From GCA-002050365 sp038232235 (lineage in GTDB: Bacteria; Acidobacteriota; Blastocatellia; Pyrinomonadales; Pyrinomonadaceae): a stretch of 64,000 nucleotides of DNA. Of this stretch, positions 53,617-63,427 are shown one piece after another. The translations under genes were made by a program, and so were the position numbers. Under the pieces are notes generated by a model, which worked only from the letters and a program-made list of their open reading frames with translations, did not search any database and was not told the origin of the DNA. Within the stretch, counting starts at the first letter, position 1. Every line of letters begins with the position of its first letter. The stretch lies in the NCBI GenBank assembly GCA_038232235.1, contig JBBSIE010000006.1, positions 1-64,000 on the forward strand. The letters run 5' to 3'.

Positions 53617-54591
53617 GTGACTGAACATTCTATAAATATCAAAGATTTCAGCCGTGTGGAGGTTTTAATCGTCGGAGATGTGATGCTTGACCGTTATTGG
53701 TGGGGCAGCGTTACCCGCATTTCACCGGAAGCTCCCGTGCCGGTTGTTAATTTGGAAAGAACCAGTCTGGCGGCGGGCGGCGCGGCAAACGTCGCCGCGA
53801 ACGTCGCGGGACTCGGCGCAAAACCATATCTCGTCGGAGTAATCGGCAAAGACTTGGAAGCCGATTTATTTCCCGAGCTTTTGTCGAAAAAAAATATTTG
53901 CGCCGATCATTTAGTCACAACTCTTGATCGCGGCACAACCGTTAAAACCCGCGTCGTCGCGCACAGTCAGCAAATCGTTCGTGTGGATCAAGAAACCAAA
54001 GTAAATTTGACAGAAGAAGAAGAAGAAAAAGTTTGGAATAAAATTTCCGAATTGGTTGACAGGACTCAAATTATAATCATTTCTGATTACAATAAAGGTG
54101 TCGTAACGGAGAAAATCGCCTCGCGTCTGATAACGACTGCCAAACAACAGAATAAACCTGTCATTGTTGATCCGAAAGGCAAGAACTATAAAAAATACCA
54201 AGGCGCGACCATTTTAACACCAAACCGTTTTGAAATTGCGGAAGTTTATCAAATGGAAAATTTCGAGCAGTCAACAGTTGAAGAAGCCGGACGGAAAATG
54301 ATTGACGAATACAATTTGAAAGCGTTGTTAATTACTCAAGGTGAAGCAGGGATGACCTTATTCGAGCAGAAAAAACCGGCAAATCATTTGCCGGTGACGG
54401 CGCGAACCGTATATGACGTAACCGGCGCGGGCGACACGGTAATCGCCTGTCTCGGAACGGCAATCGGTAGCGGAGCAAAATTTTTAGAAGCGGCGAAGTT
54501 TGCCAATATTGCCGCCGGATTAGTTGTCGAACAAGTCGGCACAACTGCCGTTACACTGGAAATGCTTGAAAATTCCAGGGAAACTCAATAG
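53617..54591 (+). CDS. hldA: D-glycero-beta-D-manno-heptose-7-phosphate kinase
   Basis: 324 aa starting at GTG 53617. A PfkB-fold kinase: GDVMLDRYWWGSVTRISPEA with PVPVV and the DVTGAGDTVIAC motif, where the Asp is the catalytic base, near residue 266. It is the RfaE1 kinase domain alone. It phosphorylates heptose-7-P at C1. Placed directly after the HldC-GmhA fusion gene. Together with GmhB (15.2 kb) three of the four steps are visible; no HldD epimerase is evident. Confidence 0.9.
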   Translation: MTEHSINIKDFSRVEVLIVGDVMLDRYWWGSVTRISPEAPVPVVNLERTSLAAGGAANVAANVAGLGAKPYLVGVIGKDLEADLFPELLSKKNICADHLVTTLDRGTTVKTRVVAHSQQIVRVDQETKVNLTEEEEEKVWNKISELVDRTQIIIISDYNKGVVTEKIASRLITTAKQQNKPVIVDPKGKNYKKYQGATILTPNRFEIAEVYQMENFEQSTVEEAGRKMIDEYNLKALLITQGEAGMTLFEQKKPANHLPVTARTVYDVTGAGDTVIACLGTAIGSGAKFLEAAKFANIAAGLVVEQVGTTAVTLEMLENSRETQ

Positions 54592-54615
54592 TAAATTTCG
54601 TTATTTAAAATCAGA

Positions 54616-55407
54616 TTACTTAACGAATTTTGAATTAATGAAAAAATGAACTGCCGGATCAGCTTCTTTTTCGGTCGGCTGTCGGACAAAACTCAAACTT
54701 TCGATGGCAGGCAAAATTTCTTTCGCACGTCTGTCACCGCGTTCGTGGATTTCAATTATCAAAAAACGACAATGTTCAAGTCGGCGGTGCGATGGCTGCA
54801 AAAACACTTCAAACTCTGCGCCTTCGACATCCATTTTGCAAATATCAACGATTTCATCTCCAAAATAACGATTCCAAATCTCATCCATAGTCAGCCCTTC
54901 AATCTGGATGGTATCTGAATCGGGGTTTTCGGAATCTGCATAGATACTGTCGGAAACACTGCCGCTACCGAGAGAAAGGTTTAACATTTTGTTTTGACCG
55001 CAGAGAGCCGCATTGATGACGTTTAAGTCACAGTGTAGATTACGTTCGAGATTGAAGCGCAGACGGGAAAAGGTTTTAGGATTTAGTTCGAGGCTAACCA
55101 CCTTTTGCAAAGAGATATTATTTGCCTGCAGCAAAAGCGGAAATCCGCCGTTGTTCGCCCCTAAATCTAAGACATTAATAGGTTTGTCGAATTTCATTAG
55201 TGGAAAAAAACGCTTATACATCGGCGAGGTTAAAACCTCCCGCGCTCCATTTGCGTCTCCGGCAGCGTGATCAATTAAAATGTCCATTCCTTTGAAGCGA
55301 TAGACGTGGAGCTGCTCACTTGAAAAAAGTTTTGTCAAAACCAACCCAAAACGATTTTCAAATTGCCATACTTCTTTAAAACCTCTGAATTTACTTTGAA
55401 TACTCAT
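54616..55407 (-). CDS. FkbM-family methyltransferase
   Basis: 263 aa. Motif I VLDLGANNGGFPLLL with KVVSLELNPKTFSRLRFNL, and the FkbM trait ICKMDVEGAEFEVFL. FkbM enzymes O-methylate sugars and polyketides. Here a surface sugar is the likely acceptor. It lies on the minus strand between the kinase and the GT9 gene, 52 bp downstream of the latter. Confidence 0.83.
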   Translation of the reverse strand: MSIQSKFRGFKEVWQFENRFGLVLTKLFSSEQLHVYRFKGMDILIDHAAGDANGAREVLTSPMYKRFFPLMKFDKPINVLDLGANNGGFPLLLQANNISLQKVVSLELNPKTFSRLRFNLERNLHCDLNVINAALCGQNKMLNLSLGSGSVSDSIYADSENPDSDTIQIEGLTMDEIWNRYFGDEIVDICKMDVEGAEFEVFLQPSHRRLEHCRFLIIEIHERGDRRAKEILPAIESLSFVRQPTEKEADPAVHFFINSKFVK

Positions 55408-55459
55408 TTGATTTTGTAAAATTGAAAGCTAGTATAATAACCTAAAATATCGTTAATGT

Positions 55460-56623
55460 TTACACGGCTATTAATCGAATTCGGGAATTCCTCATATTTT
55501 TTACACTTCCCATAAAGTCTTCCAGATGATGCCAGACGGATTCGACAGAAATGAGACTCATACAAGGATGTCCTGAAACTGGACAAACAAAGGCGCGACA
55601 GCCGCAGCACTCGACCGGATGAAATAAAATTGTGTGTCCGCTGCCAGCCGGAAACCATTGACCGGGATTATTTCGTTCGCCGTACAAAGCGAAGCAAGAT
55701 GTTCCGGCGGCGGCGGCAAGATGCGTCGTGCCGGTGTCCAAGCCAAAATGAAAATCGCACATTGAAAGCAACGCGCCCGATTCGCGTACGGAAAATTCAC
55801 CGGCGGCATTTATGCCTTGACCCCAAGCGGAAATAAATTTTTGAGCGGTTTTTTGTTCACCTTTTCCGCCGACAACAACTAGTTCGCAATCATCGGCGGC
55901 GAGTATTCGCCGTCCGATTTCAATAAATTTTTCGTCAGACCAGACATTCGCTTCAGTTTTACAACCCGGTGCGATTGAAATTAAGTGGGCATCGGCTTTT
56001 TTTCGACGACTCGCCAGCCAGCATTTTATTTTTTTGATCTCTAAAGCGGAAAAAGATAAAAATGGCTGCCGAAAATCATCCGGCAACGATCTAATACCGT
56101 CTTTTTCCAACCGACTAATTTTTCTAACGGCTTCACTATCCGTCAATGCCGGACGACCATTTTTGTCGAAAGGGTAAAGATCTTCTTTTGAAAAGGAATT
56201 AAATCCGTAAAAATCTGAGATTCCGACCGTACGAAAAAAAAGTTTATCGCGCGCAACACTGTTCTTTTTTCGTTCGCTGATGACTAAATAAACTGCTGCC
56301 TGAAATTTATAGCGGCGCAACTTACGCCGTAAATCATAAAAACCTGAAATTCGATTGAACTTTCCCGATTTATTCGGATACTCTAGATATTCATCTATTA
56401 AATTATCAGGAATCACTTGAGAAGCGCGCACAATATTTTCATTCGCCGGAATGTTTTGCAATAAAATTAAACTAAAATTATCGAAATGTCGGCGGACAGC
56501 TCTGAGTGCCGGAATTGCCACGAGCGTGTCGCCCAATGAACCGAAAAGATAAACCAGAACAGCCGGCTTTGTTTTTGTAGAAATTGTGTAATTCTTGCCA
56601 CTGTTTTTCGGCATAAAATTCAA
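55460..56623 (-). CDS. Glycosyltransferase family 9 (heptosyltransferase-like)
   Basis: 387 aa. LVYLFGSLGDTLVAIPALRA starts the N-terminal domain, SIAPGCKTEANVWSDEKFIE and FHFGLDTGTTHLAAAAGTSC mark the C-terminal ADP-heptose-binding domain, where the D-T-G-T-T-H motif contacts the donor. A Cys-rich end (CCGCRAFVCPVSGHPC) is unusual. With the heptose genes next to it, ADP-heptose is the likely donor. An ATG three codons later is an alternative start. Confidence 0.85.
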   Translation of the reverse strand: MNFMPKNSGKNYTISTKTKPAVLVYLFGSLGDTLVAIPALRAVRRHFDNFSLILLQNIPANENIVRASQVIPDNLIDEYLEYPNKSGKFNRISGFYDLRRKLRRYKFQAAVYLVISERKKNSVARDKLFFRTVGISDFYGFNSFSKEDLYPFDKNGRPALTDSEAVRKISRLEKDGIRSLPDDFRQPFLSFSALEIKKIKCWLASRRKKADAHLISIAPGCKTEANVWSDEKFIEIGRRILAADDCELVVVGGKGEQKTAQKFISAWGQGINAAGEFSVRESGALLSMCDFHFGLDTGTTHLAAAAGTSCFALYGERNNPGQWFPAGSGHTILFHPVECCGCRAFVCPVSGHPCMSLISVESVWHHLEDFMGSVKNMRNSRIRLIAV

Positions 56624-56862
56624 AAGTTGATTTTATTAAATTGATTTCAAAATCACCAATTGTAAAATTTCACCAAAAAAAATGCAATACAAATGGACCG
56701 ACGATTTTATTAAAAATCTTTTTAGTTGCTATAATTAAATTTTACAAACTTAAGAGCTGACAGTAAAATCAACGAATTTTTGAGAAGACATTATAACCTA
56801 AACTGAAAATAGAAATCGTATGAGAAAAATTGAAACGACAAAAAACTTATTTGGCGAAAAAA

Positions 56863-58041
56863 ATGACGAAGAGCAATAAAATTATATCAAAACCGAAAAT
56901 TTTGATTGCCTGCAATTATTATTTACCGGGATTCAAGAGCGGCGGTAGTTTGCGAACGATTGTGAATATGGTTGAACGTCTTAAAAATAAATTCGATTTT
57001 TGGATAATAACTCTTGATCACGATGGAGATAATATACAATACAAAGAAGTAAGAATTAATGAATGGAACGATACCGAAAACGCAAAAGTCTATTATTTAT
57101 CAAAGGATAAACTTAAAATCTCGAAACTACGTGAACTAATCTTAAGTGTCGGACCCGATTCGATTTATCTAAACAGCGTTTTCGCAACGCTTTCAATCTA
57201 CGTCTTGATTTTGAGAAGACTCGCACTCATTCCGCGATTAAAAGTAATACTTGCACCGGAGGGTGAAATTTCCGAGGGTGCGCTCGGTCTAAAATCTGCT
57301 AAGAAAAAAGCTTTTTTGAAAATGGCAAAAACCGTGAAACTTCATCGTGATTTGGTCTGGAAAACCACTTCGGAGTTTGAAAAATCAGAGGCTGAAAGAT
57401 TAAAGGGAACCGGCGGACAGATTTTTATCGCGCCAAATCTTCCTTCAAAAATGTTTTTGGAAAATTATTGTCAGGAATCGAAACCCGAAAAAAAAGTCGG
57501 AGAGGTAAAAATGATATTTCTTTCAAGATATATGCAAAAAAAAAATTTCAACTGGCTTTTAAGTTTATTAGACGATGTGAAGGGAAATTTGACAATTGAT
57601 GTCTATGGAAATCTGGAAGACGAGAATTATTGGCAGGAAGCACTTCGATTAATAAAAAAATTACCCGGTAATATTTATGTAAAATATCAGGGAGCAATTC
57701 CTCACGAATTAGTTGTCAAAACAATTTTCAAATATCATTTTTTCGTATTGCCGACTTTAGGTGAAAATTTCGGGCATGTTTTTATAGAAGCGTTAGCCGC
57801 CGGTTGTCCATTAGTGATAAGTGATCGAACGCCGTGGCGCGATTTGGAAACTAAAGGGGTCGGTTGGGATATTCCTTTAGAAGAACCGCACAAATGGGTG
57901 AAAATTATCAATGATTGCATAAACTTAGATAATGATACTTACAGCAGCTTATCAAGCCGTGCGCGTGAATATGCCGCAGATTGGCTGGCAGATCCGAAAA
58001 TTGAAGAAGATACATTAAGAGTTTTGGAGAATAGTTTGTAA
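56863..58041 (+). CDS. Glycosyltransferase family 4
   Basis: 392 aa from ATG 56863; a TTG 11 codons earlier keeps the frame open but adds a basic stretch without family match. GT-B fold with N-terminal LIACNYYLPGFKSGGSLRTI (the Gly-rich donor loop) and C-terminal LPTLGENFGHVFIEALAAGC, carrying the EX7E motif. Acceptor and donor unknown. No clear ribosome site. It belongs to the repeat-unit assembly genes and precedes the reductase gene by 111 bp. Confidence 0.8.
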   Translation: MTKSNKIISKPKILIACNYYLPGFKSGGSLRTIVNMVERLKNKFDFWIITLDHDGDNIQYKEVRINEWNDTENAKVYYLSKDKLKISKLRELILSVGPDSIYLNSVFATLSIYVLILRRLALIPRLKVILAPEGEISEGALGLKSAKKKAFLKMAKTVKLHRDLVWKTTSEFEKSEAERLKGTGGQIFIAPNLPSKMFLENYCQESKPEKKVGEVKMIFLSRYMQKKNFNWLLSLLDDVKGNLTIDVYGNLEDENYWQEALRLIKKLPGNIYVKYQGAIPHELVVKTIFKYHFFVLPTLGENFGHVFIEALAAGCPLVISDRTPWRDLETKGVGWDIPLEEPHKWVKIINDCINLDNDTYSSLSSRAREYAADWLADPKIEEDTLRVLENSL

Positions 58042-58152
58042 AATACATTAACTTTTATCTGTAATTTGTTGGAGGAAAAGGTTCACTGACTTCAATTATA
58101 ACTATAATAGTTGCAAAACAGACTTCTAACGAATGACTTCAAGTTTTATAAA

Positions 58153-59028
58153 ATGAAAATTCTAATAATCGGCGGCGGGGGAATGCTCGGACATAAATTA
58201 GTTCAGATTTTGAAAGCCAGATGCGATGTATGGGCGACAATCAGAGGAAATTTTCACAATTACGAAAAATATAAAATTTTTGAGCGGCAAAGAACAATTT
58301 CCGGTTTGGATGTTTCGGATATAAAAGTTCTGGAATCGGAAGTGGAAAAAATAAAACCGAATGTGATTATTAACGCAGTCGGTATTATTAAGCAAATAAA
58401 TGATTCCAGAGATGTTATAAAAACTCTGAATGTCAATTCAATTTTTCCTCACAAACTTGCCGACATCGCCGAAAAATATGATTCGCGCTTGATTTGTATC
58501 AGCACAGATTGTGTTTTTAATGGAGAAAAAGGCAATTACACGGAAGAAGAGCCACCCGATGCTTATGATTTGTACGGAAAGAGTAAAAATTTGGGTGAAG
58601 TAGTCGGAGAAAATTGTTTGACCTTACGAACGTCAATCATCGGGCGTGAACTTAAAACGTCAAACAGTCTGGTCGAGTGGTTTTTGGGCAATAAAGACAA
58701 AAAAGTCAGAGGATTTGCAAATGCGATTTTTTCAGGTTTTCCGACTGTTTTCATGGCTGAAATTCTTTATGATTTGATAGTAAATTTTAAAAAATTATCA
58801 GGTTTGTATCACATTTCCAGCGAACCTATTAATAAATTTGACCTTCTGAAGTTAATTAAAGAGGCATATAATATTGATATTGAAATTGAGCGTTTCGAGG
58901 ATTTTAAAATAGACAGAAGTTTGGACTCCACGAAATTCCGAAAAGAAACGGGATTTAATCCGCCCGATTGGAAAAAACTCGCAGCAATGATGGCAAATGA
59001 TCCGACACCTTATGATGTTTGGAAATAA
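58153..59028 (+). CDS. RmlD-like sugar-nucleotide reductase
   Basis: 291 aa from ATG 58153; the frame further up has no ribosome site. SDR fold with GGGGMLGHKL, VIINAVGIIKQ, ISTDCVFNG and YDLYGKSKNLGE (YxxxK), as in RmlD-like reductases. Its neighbour is a UDP-GlcNAc-2-epimerase, like the FnlB/WbjC-FnlC/WbjD pair of L-FucNAc synthesis. A C-terminal cupin seen in FnlB is absent. So a UDP-4-keto-sugar reductase is inferred; the dehydratase FnlA is not in the window. Confidence 0.7.
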   Translation: MKILIIGGGGMLGHKLVQILKARCDVWATIRGNFHNYEKYKIFERQRTISGLDVSDIKVLESEVEKIKPNVIINAVGIIKQINDSRDVIKTLNVNSIFPHKLADIAEKYDSRLICISTDCVFNGEKGNYTEEEPPDAYDLYGKSKNLGEVVGENCLTLRTSIIGRELKTSNSLVEWFLGNKDKKVRGFANAIFSGFPTVFMAEILYDLIVNFKKLSGLYHISSEPINKFDLLKLIKEAYNIDIEIERFEDFKIDRSLDSTKFRKETGFNPPDWKKLAAMMANDPTPYDVWK

Positions 59029-59055
59029 ATACAGATTGTAAAAAAAAATATAGAT

Positions 59056-60156
59056 ATGAAAATAATGACGATTTTCGGGACGCGCCCCGAAATTATCAGA
59101 TTAAGCCATCTGATGAAAATTCTCGACCAATACTGCGAACAGATAACCGTTCACACCGGGCAAAATTACGACGAAAGTTTGAGCGACATTTTTTTGAAAG
59201 ATTTGGATGTCAGACCGCCCGACGAACATTTCGGCATAAAATCAAAAAGTTTCGGCGAACAAATCGGACAAATTTTGTCAAAGACCGATGAAATTCTTGA
59301 AAAACACAAACCTGAAAAAGTTTTGATTTTGGGAGATACGAACAGTGCTTTGTCGGCAATCGTCGCCGCCCGTCGCGGAATTCCGGTTTTTCATATGGAA
59401 GCCGGAAACCGCTGCTTTGATAATCGTGTGCCAGAAGAAGTCAACCGGCGAATTATTGATCACTCGAGTACAATTTTGATGCCTTACACCGAAAGAAGCA
59501 AAGAAAATCTGGTGAGCGAAGGCATCGAGCGCGAGAGAATATTTATCACGGGCAACCCGATCAAAGAGGTTCTGGATGTTCACGCCGATAGAATAGAGGA
59601 AAGCGGCGCGTTGCAAATGTTTGACGTAAAACCGTTCGATTATTTTTTGGTTACGCTGCACCGTTCGGAAAACGTAGATTTGCCCGACAGACTGAGGCAA
59701 ATCTTTGAGGGATTAACAAAGATTGTCGAGAAATTCGACAAAAAAATGCTGATCAGCATTCATCCGCGCACTGCCGAAAAGATGAAAAAATTCAATCTGC
59801 AATTGGCGACCGACAAAATAATTTTGCTAAATCCGTTAGGTTTTTTTGATTTTGTAAAACTGGAAAAAAATGCTTTGGCGGTATTAACCGACAGCGGCAC
59901 AGTTCAGGAAGAATGCGCTATTTTCGGCATTCCGAACATCACGTTGCGCGATGTTACGGAACGCCCGGAAACCATCGAAGCGGGCAGCAACATTTTGAGC
60001 GGAGCTGACCCAAATATGATTCTGCGGGCAGCCGAATTAGCAATTTCTCAGCCCGCCGATTGGATTGCACCAAGAGAATATCTTTCAGAAAATGTCGCTC
60101 AAACAGTCAGCAAAATTGTGTTGGGATATAACAGTCAAAGAAAACATCTTAGCTAA
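59056..60156 (+). CDS. wecB: UDP-N-acetylglucosamine 2-epimerase (non-hydrolysing)
   Basis: 366 aa. IFGTRPEIIRLSHLMKIL at the start, FHMEAGNRCFD near residue 115, and VLTDSGTVQEECAIFGIPN near 280 are the hallmarks. It interconverts UDP-GlcNAc and UDP-ManNAc, or the 6-deoxy 4-keto analogs in the FnlC subgroup. The N-terminal HTGQNYDESLSD motif matches FnlC/WbjD as well as WecB, so the exact substrate stays open. It follows the reductase gene by 27 bp. Confidence 0.82.
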   Translation: MKIMTIFGTRPEIIRLSHLMKILDQYCEQITVHTGQNYDESLSDIFLKDLDVRPPDEHFGIKSKSFGEQIGQILSKTDEILEKHKPEKVLILGDTNSALSAIVAARRGIPVFHMEAGNRCFDNRVPEEVNRRIIDHSSTILMPYTERSKENLVSEGIERERIFITGNPIKEVLDVHADRIEESGALQMFDVKPFDYFLVTLHRSENVDLPDRLRQIFEGLTKIVEKFDKKMLISIHPRTAEKMKKFNLQLATDKIILLNPLGFFDFVKLEKNALAVLTDSGTVQEECAIFGIPNITLRDVTERPETIEAGSNILSGADPNMILRAAELAISQPADWIAPREYLSENVAQTVSKIVLGYNSQRKHLS

Positions 60157-60184
60157 GTGTTGGATAAAATAGTTAGGTTTTGTG

Positions 60185-61423
60185 ATGTCAGAGAATGGAA
60201 ATCAAAAAAAGAATACAAAAAAACGTCTGTGGGTTGTTACTGAATTATATTATCCCGAAAACAATCAAACCGGATATTATATGACGGGAATCGCCGAAGG
60301 TTTGACGGCAAAATATGATGTCAAAGTGATTTGCGGGCAGCCAAATTATGCGGCGCGCGGCACACGCGCTCCAAAAAATGATGTTCATAAAAAAGTAGAA
60401 ATCTTTCGCGTTTGGAGTACGACGCTCAACAAAGATGTTCTGGCTTTCAGACTGATCAATATGCTGACTCAGGGAGCGGCAATGTTTTTTAAGTCGCTCG
60501 GAAAATTTGATAAAAATGAAGATGTGCTGGTTGTTTCCGCACCGCCGACACTGCCGTTTGTAACCGCTTTAGCGGCAAAACTCCGCCGCGCCGAATATAT
60601 TTTGATTATTCAGGATAAATATCCCGAAACATTGGCGGCAGTCGGCAAATTGAAAGCCGACTCATTTTTTTTTAAATTGTTAAATCATTTTAACGGCTGG
60701 CTTTACAGCGGAGCAAAGAAAATCATCGTTGTCGGGCGCGATATGCGTGAACTCGTCAATCGTCAATTGACGGAAGTGGATAAACCGCCGATTGAAGTTA
60801 TCCAAAACTGGGCATCACTCGAAGAAATCGAACCGACTGAACGCTCTGACAATGAGCTTCTGCAAAATCTGAATCTTTTGGACAAATTCGTTTTTTTGTA
60901 TGCGGGAAATATGGGACATCCGCAGGACATCGAAAGTATTATCGAATGCGCGAAAAAATTAAAAAATGACGAGCGATTTCACTTTTTGTTCATCGGTTCG
61001 GGTGTCAAAAGAAAATGGCTGGAGAGGGAAGTCAGCTGCGGTGAACTGGAAAATGTGACGGTGTTGGATCCGAAACCGCGCAGTGAGCAGAAATTGTTTC
61101 TAAACGCCTGTGATGTCGGATTTGTTTCATTGGTCAATAAAATGCGCGGCGTGGCGATGCCGAGCCGCACATACAATATACTGGCTGCCGGCAAACCGGT
61201 CTTGGCTTTGACCGAGGATAATTCGGAAGTAGTTAAAGTTATCGAAGAAGATCGTGTCGGTTGGTTTGTGCCGCCGTGCGAACCGGATCGGCTTCTTCAG
61301 ATGATTTATAAAATATACGAAGAACGCGACAAAATTCCCGAAATGGCAATTCGCGCCCGAAATGCGGCACTGCACAAACATTCATTAGAAGTCGCCGTCA
61401 GAAAATACAGAAGTGAAGTTTAA
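60185..61423 (+). CDS. WbuB-like glycosyltransferase family 4
   Basis: 412 aa from ATG 60185; GTG one codon earlier is possible. VVTELYYPENNQTGYYMTGI at the start and GNMGHPQDIESIIECAKKL with MRGVAMPSRTYNILAAGKPV carry the GT-B donor loop. WbuB proteins transfer L-FucNAc in several O-antigens, and the UDP-sugar genes directly before it fit that. The inference is by similarity of the start and middle motifs. It is the last transferase before the WbpV/WbpL-like pair. Confidence 0.78.
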   Translation: MSENGNQKKNTKKRLWVVTELYYPENNQTGYYMTGIAEGLTAKYDVKVICGQPNYAARGTRAPKNDVHKKVEIFRVWSTTLNKDVLAFRLINMLTQGAAMFFKSLGKFDKNEDVLVVSAPPTLPFVTALAAKLRRAEYILIIQDKYPETLAAVGKLKADSFFFKLLNHFNGWLYSGAKKIIVVGRDMRELVNRQLTEVDKPPIEVIQNWASLEEIEPTERSDNELLQNLNLLDKFVFLYAGNMGHPQDIESIIECAKKLKNDERFHFLFIGSGVKRKWLEREVSCGELENVTVLDPKPRSEQKLFLNACDVGFVSLVNKMRGVAMPSRTYNILAAGKPVLALTEDNSEVVKVIEEDRVGWFVPPCEPDRLLQMIYKIYEERDKIPEMAIRARNAALHKHSLEVAVRKYRSEV

Positions 61424-61460
61424 CGCGCGTCCGATAACGTAGGTCTATTATCAAAAGTTT

Positions 61461-62480
61461 ATGAATGTAATCGTTACGGGATCAAACGGTTTTGTCGGCA
61501 GCGAAATTGTCGTTGAAATTGTCAAAAACGATGATTTTGTTTTTGAGGTCGGAAGAAATAAAAATTCTCGAAAAATTAGTATCCACAATGAACAATCAAC
61601 CGAATTTATAGAGGCTGACATAACCGAATATCAAAATTTTTCAACATTTGAAAATTTGAAAAATATAGATGCCGTGGTCCATTCCGCCGGTCTCGCACAC
61701 CAATTCGGAGATATTGAAAGAGAAAAATTTTACAAAGTAAATGTCTTAGGCACGGAAAATACGACAAAACTAGCGGTGAAAATAAAAGCCAAACAATTTA
61801 TTTTAATCAGTTCGACGGCTGTTTACGGGATAAAACTAAATGTTGGTCGGAAAAATAACGAAGGTCAGATAATTATTGATGAAGAAACAATTTGTCAGCC
61901 GGAAACCCTGTATGCCGAAAGTAAATTGGAAGCCGAAAATATATGTATCGAAATCTGTCGGCGAAACGCTTTGCCGCTGACAATTCTGCGGCTGTCGCCG
62001 GTAATCGGTGAAAACAATACGGGAAACGCGGCGCGTTTGGTCAGCGCGATTGATAACAGACGATTTGTCTGGATCGGAAAAGGTGAGAATTTAAAATCAT
62101 TAATTTACAAAAAAGATGTGGCGCGGGCGGTTGTCAAAATATTGAAAAATAAAAAAGACGGCATTGAAACATTTAATTTGGCGGCGAAACCGATTAAGAT
62201 GAAGCAATTCGTCGGAGAAATCGAGAAAAATTTAAAAAAAAACGCCCCGAAATTCTATGTCCCGTCGGAAATTTTTGGAAAGATATTCGCATTCAATGAT
62301 AAACTGTTTCACATCGGCAAACTAAAAAAAATATCGTCAACCGTGGAAAAATGGTTATCGGATGATATTTACTCGGCGCGGAAAATAAAGGAAAAATACA
62401 ATTTTGAACCGCAAACTTCAATGGCGGAAGCAGTCGAAAGGCAAGTCAGATATTATTTGGAAGGTAAAAACAAAAATTGA
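61461..62480 (+). CDS. WbpV-like UDP-4-keto-sugar reductase
   Basis: 339 aa SDR. VTGSNGFVGSEIVVEI at the start, then AVVHSAGLAHQFGD and ISSTAVYGI with the YAESKLEAE (YxxxK) motif. The position just before a WbpL-like initiating transferase is the WbpV/WbpK-WbpL arrangement of D-FucNAc or D-QuiNAc synthesis. It would reduce the 4-keto group of UDP-2-acetamido-2,6-dideoxy-hexose. It is 5 bp before the next gene. Confidence 0.75.
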   Translation: MNVIVTGSNGFVGSEIVVEIVKNDDFVFEVGRNKNSRKISIHNEQSTEFIEADITEYQNFSTFENLKNIDAVVHSAGLAHQFGDIEREKFYKVNVLGTENTTKLAVKIKAKQFILISSTAVYGIKLNVGRKNNEGQIIIDEETICQPETLYAESKLEAENICIEICRRNALPLTILRLSPVIGENNTGNAARLVSAIDNRRFVWIGKGENLKSLIYKKDVARAVVKILKNKKDGIETFNLAAKPIKMKQFVGEIEKNLKKNAPKFYVPSEIFGKIFAFNDKLFHIGKLKKISSTVEKWLSDDIYSARKIKEKYNFEPQTSMAEAVERQVRYYLEGKNKN

Positions 62481-62485
62481 TTTAA

Positions 62486-63427
62486 ATGTTTGAAATTATA
62501 ATATTTACATTGGTTTTTTTTATTTCATACATCGGCGTACGCTTACTGCACCGCTGGAGTTTACGGCGCGGATTTTTCGATATTCCGAATGAAAGAAGTT
62601 CACACACTAAACCGACACCGAGCGGCGGCGGCTTGATAATTGTTCTGGTTTGTTTGCTATTTTACACTCTATATACGATTTTCGTTTCAAATAATTTTTC
62701 GTGGGGCTATTTAGCTGGAGCGATTTTAATAGCGTTTATAAGCTGGCTTGACGATATTTTTGAAATTTCCTTCATCTGGCGGTTTTTGATCCACTCCGCC
62801 GCCGCATTGTTTGTAATTTTCTCAACGGGATTTTTTAAAGATATTTACCTTCCTTTTTTTCATCAAACGGAATTCGGAAATTTTGGAGCAGTACTGACTT
62901 TTTTATGGATTGTGTGGCTGACCAATGCCTATAATTTTATGGACGGCATTGACGGTATCGCCGGAATGCAGGCGGTTACAGCCGGAATCGGCTGGCTGAT
63001 CATCGGGAAAATTTTAGGATTCAGTGTTGTCGCATTTTACGGCGGAGTGATTGCCTTTTCGAGTTTGGGTTTTTTAATACATAACTGGCAGCCGGCTAAA
63101 ATCTTTATGGGCGATGTCGGCAGCGCGTTTTTGGGTTATACTTTTGCGGTTTTGCCGCTCCTCGCAAAAAATAAAATTACTGACAATTTTCCTCTTTTGC
63201 TGATTATCAGTGTCGGGTTGGTTTTTCTTTTTGTTTTGGACACAATCCAGACCTTTTTCCGCCGGGTCTTAAAAAAGGAAAAAATTTGGGAGGCACACCG
63301 CAGTCATATTTATCAGCGACTCGTAATAAACGGCTTTTCTCATCGTTCCGTAACACTTTTTTACAGTTTTATTTCAATTTTGATAATTGGATCAATAATA
63401 CTTTGGCTTAAAATAAAAACCCGGTAA
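62486..63427 (+). CDS. WbpL/MraY-like undecaprenyl-phosphate glycosyl-1-phosphate transferase
   Basis: 313 aa with about 9-10 membrane helices. FDIPNERSSHTKPTPSGGG, AFISWLDDIFEI with the DD motif, and NAYNFMDGIDGIAGMQ are the conserved cytoplasmic motifs of the MraY/WecA family. It transfers sugar-1-phosphate to undecaprenyl phosphate and so starts repeat-unit synthesis. By neighbourhood the sugar is a UDP-D-QuiNAc or FucNAc type. It ends the operon before the PqqD-like gene. Confidence 0.86.
   Translation: MFEIIIFTLVFFISYIGVRLLHRWSLRRGFFDIPNERSSHTKPTPSGGGLIIVLVCLLFYTLYTIFVSNNFSWGYLAGAILIAFISWLDDIFEISFIWRFLIHSAAALFVIFSTGFFKDIYLPFFHQTEFGNFGAVLTFLWIVWLTNAYNFMDGIDGIAGMQAVTAGIGWLIIGKILGFSVVAFYGGVIAFSSLGFLIHNWQPAKIFMGDVGSAFLGYTFAVLPLLAKNKITDNFPLLLIISVGLVFLFVLDTIQTFFRRVLKKEKIWEAHRSHIYQRLVINGFSHRSVTLFYSFISILIIGSIILWLKIKTR

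Noticed and set aside
56820..56879. Short 19-codon frame starting at ATG 56820
   Set aside because: It overlaps the start of the glycosyltransferase in another frame, without homology; perhaps a leader peptide, but nothing supports it.
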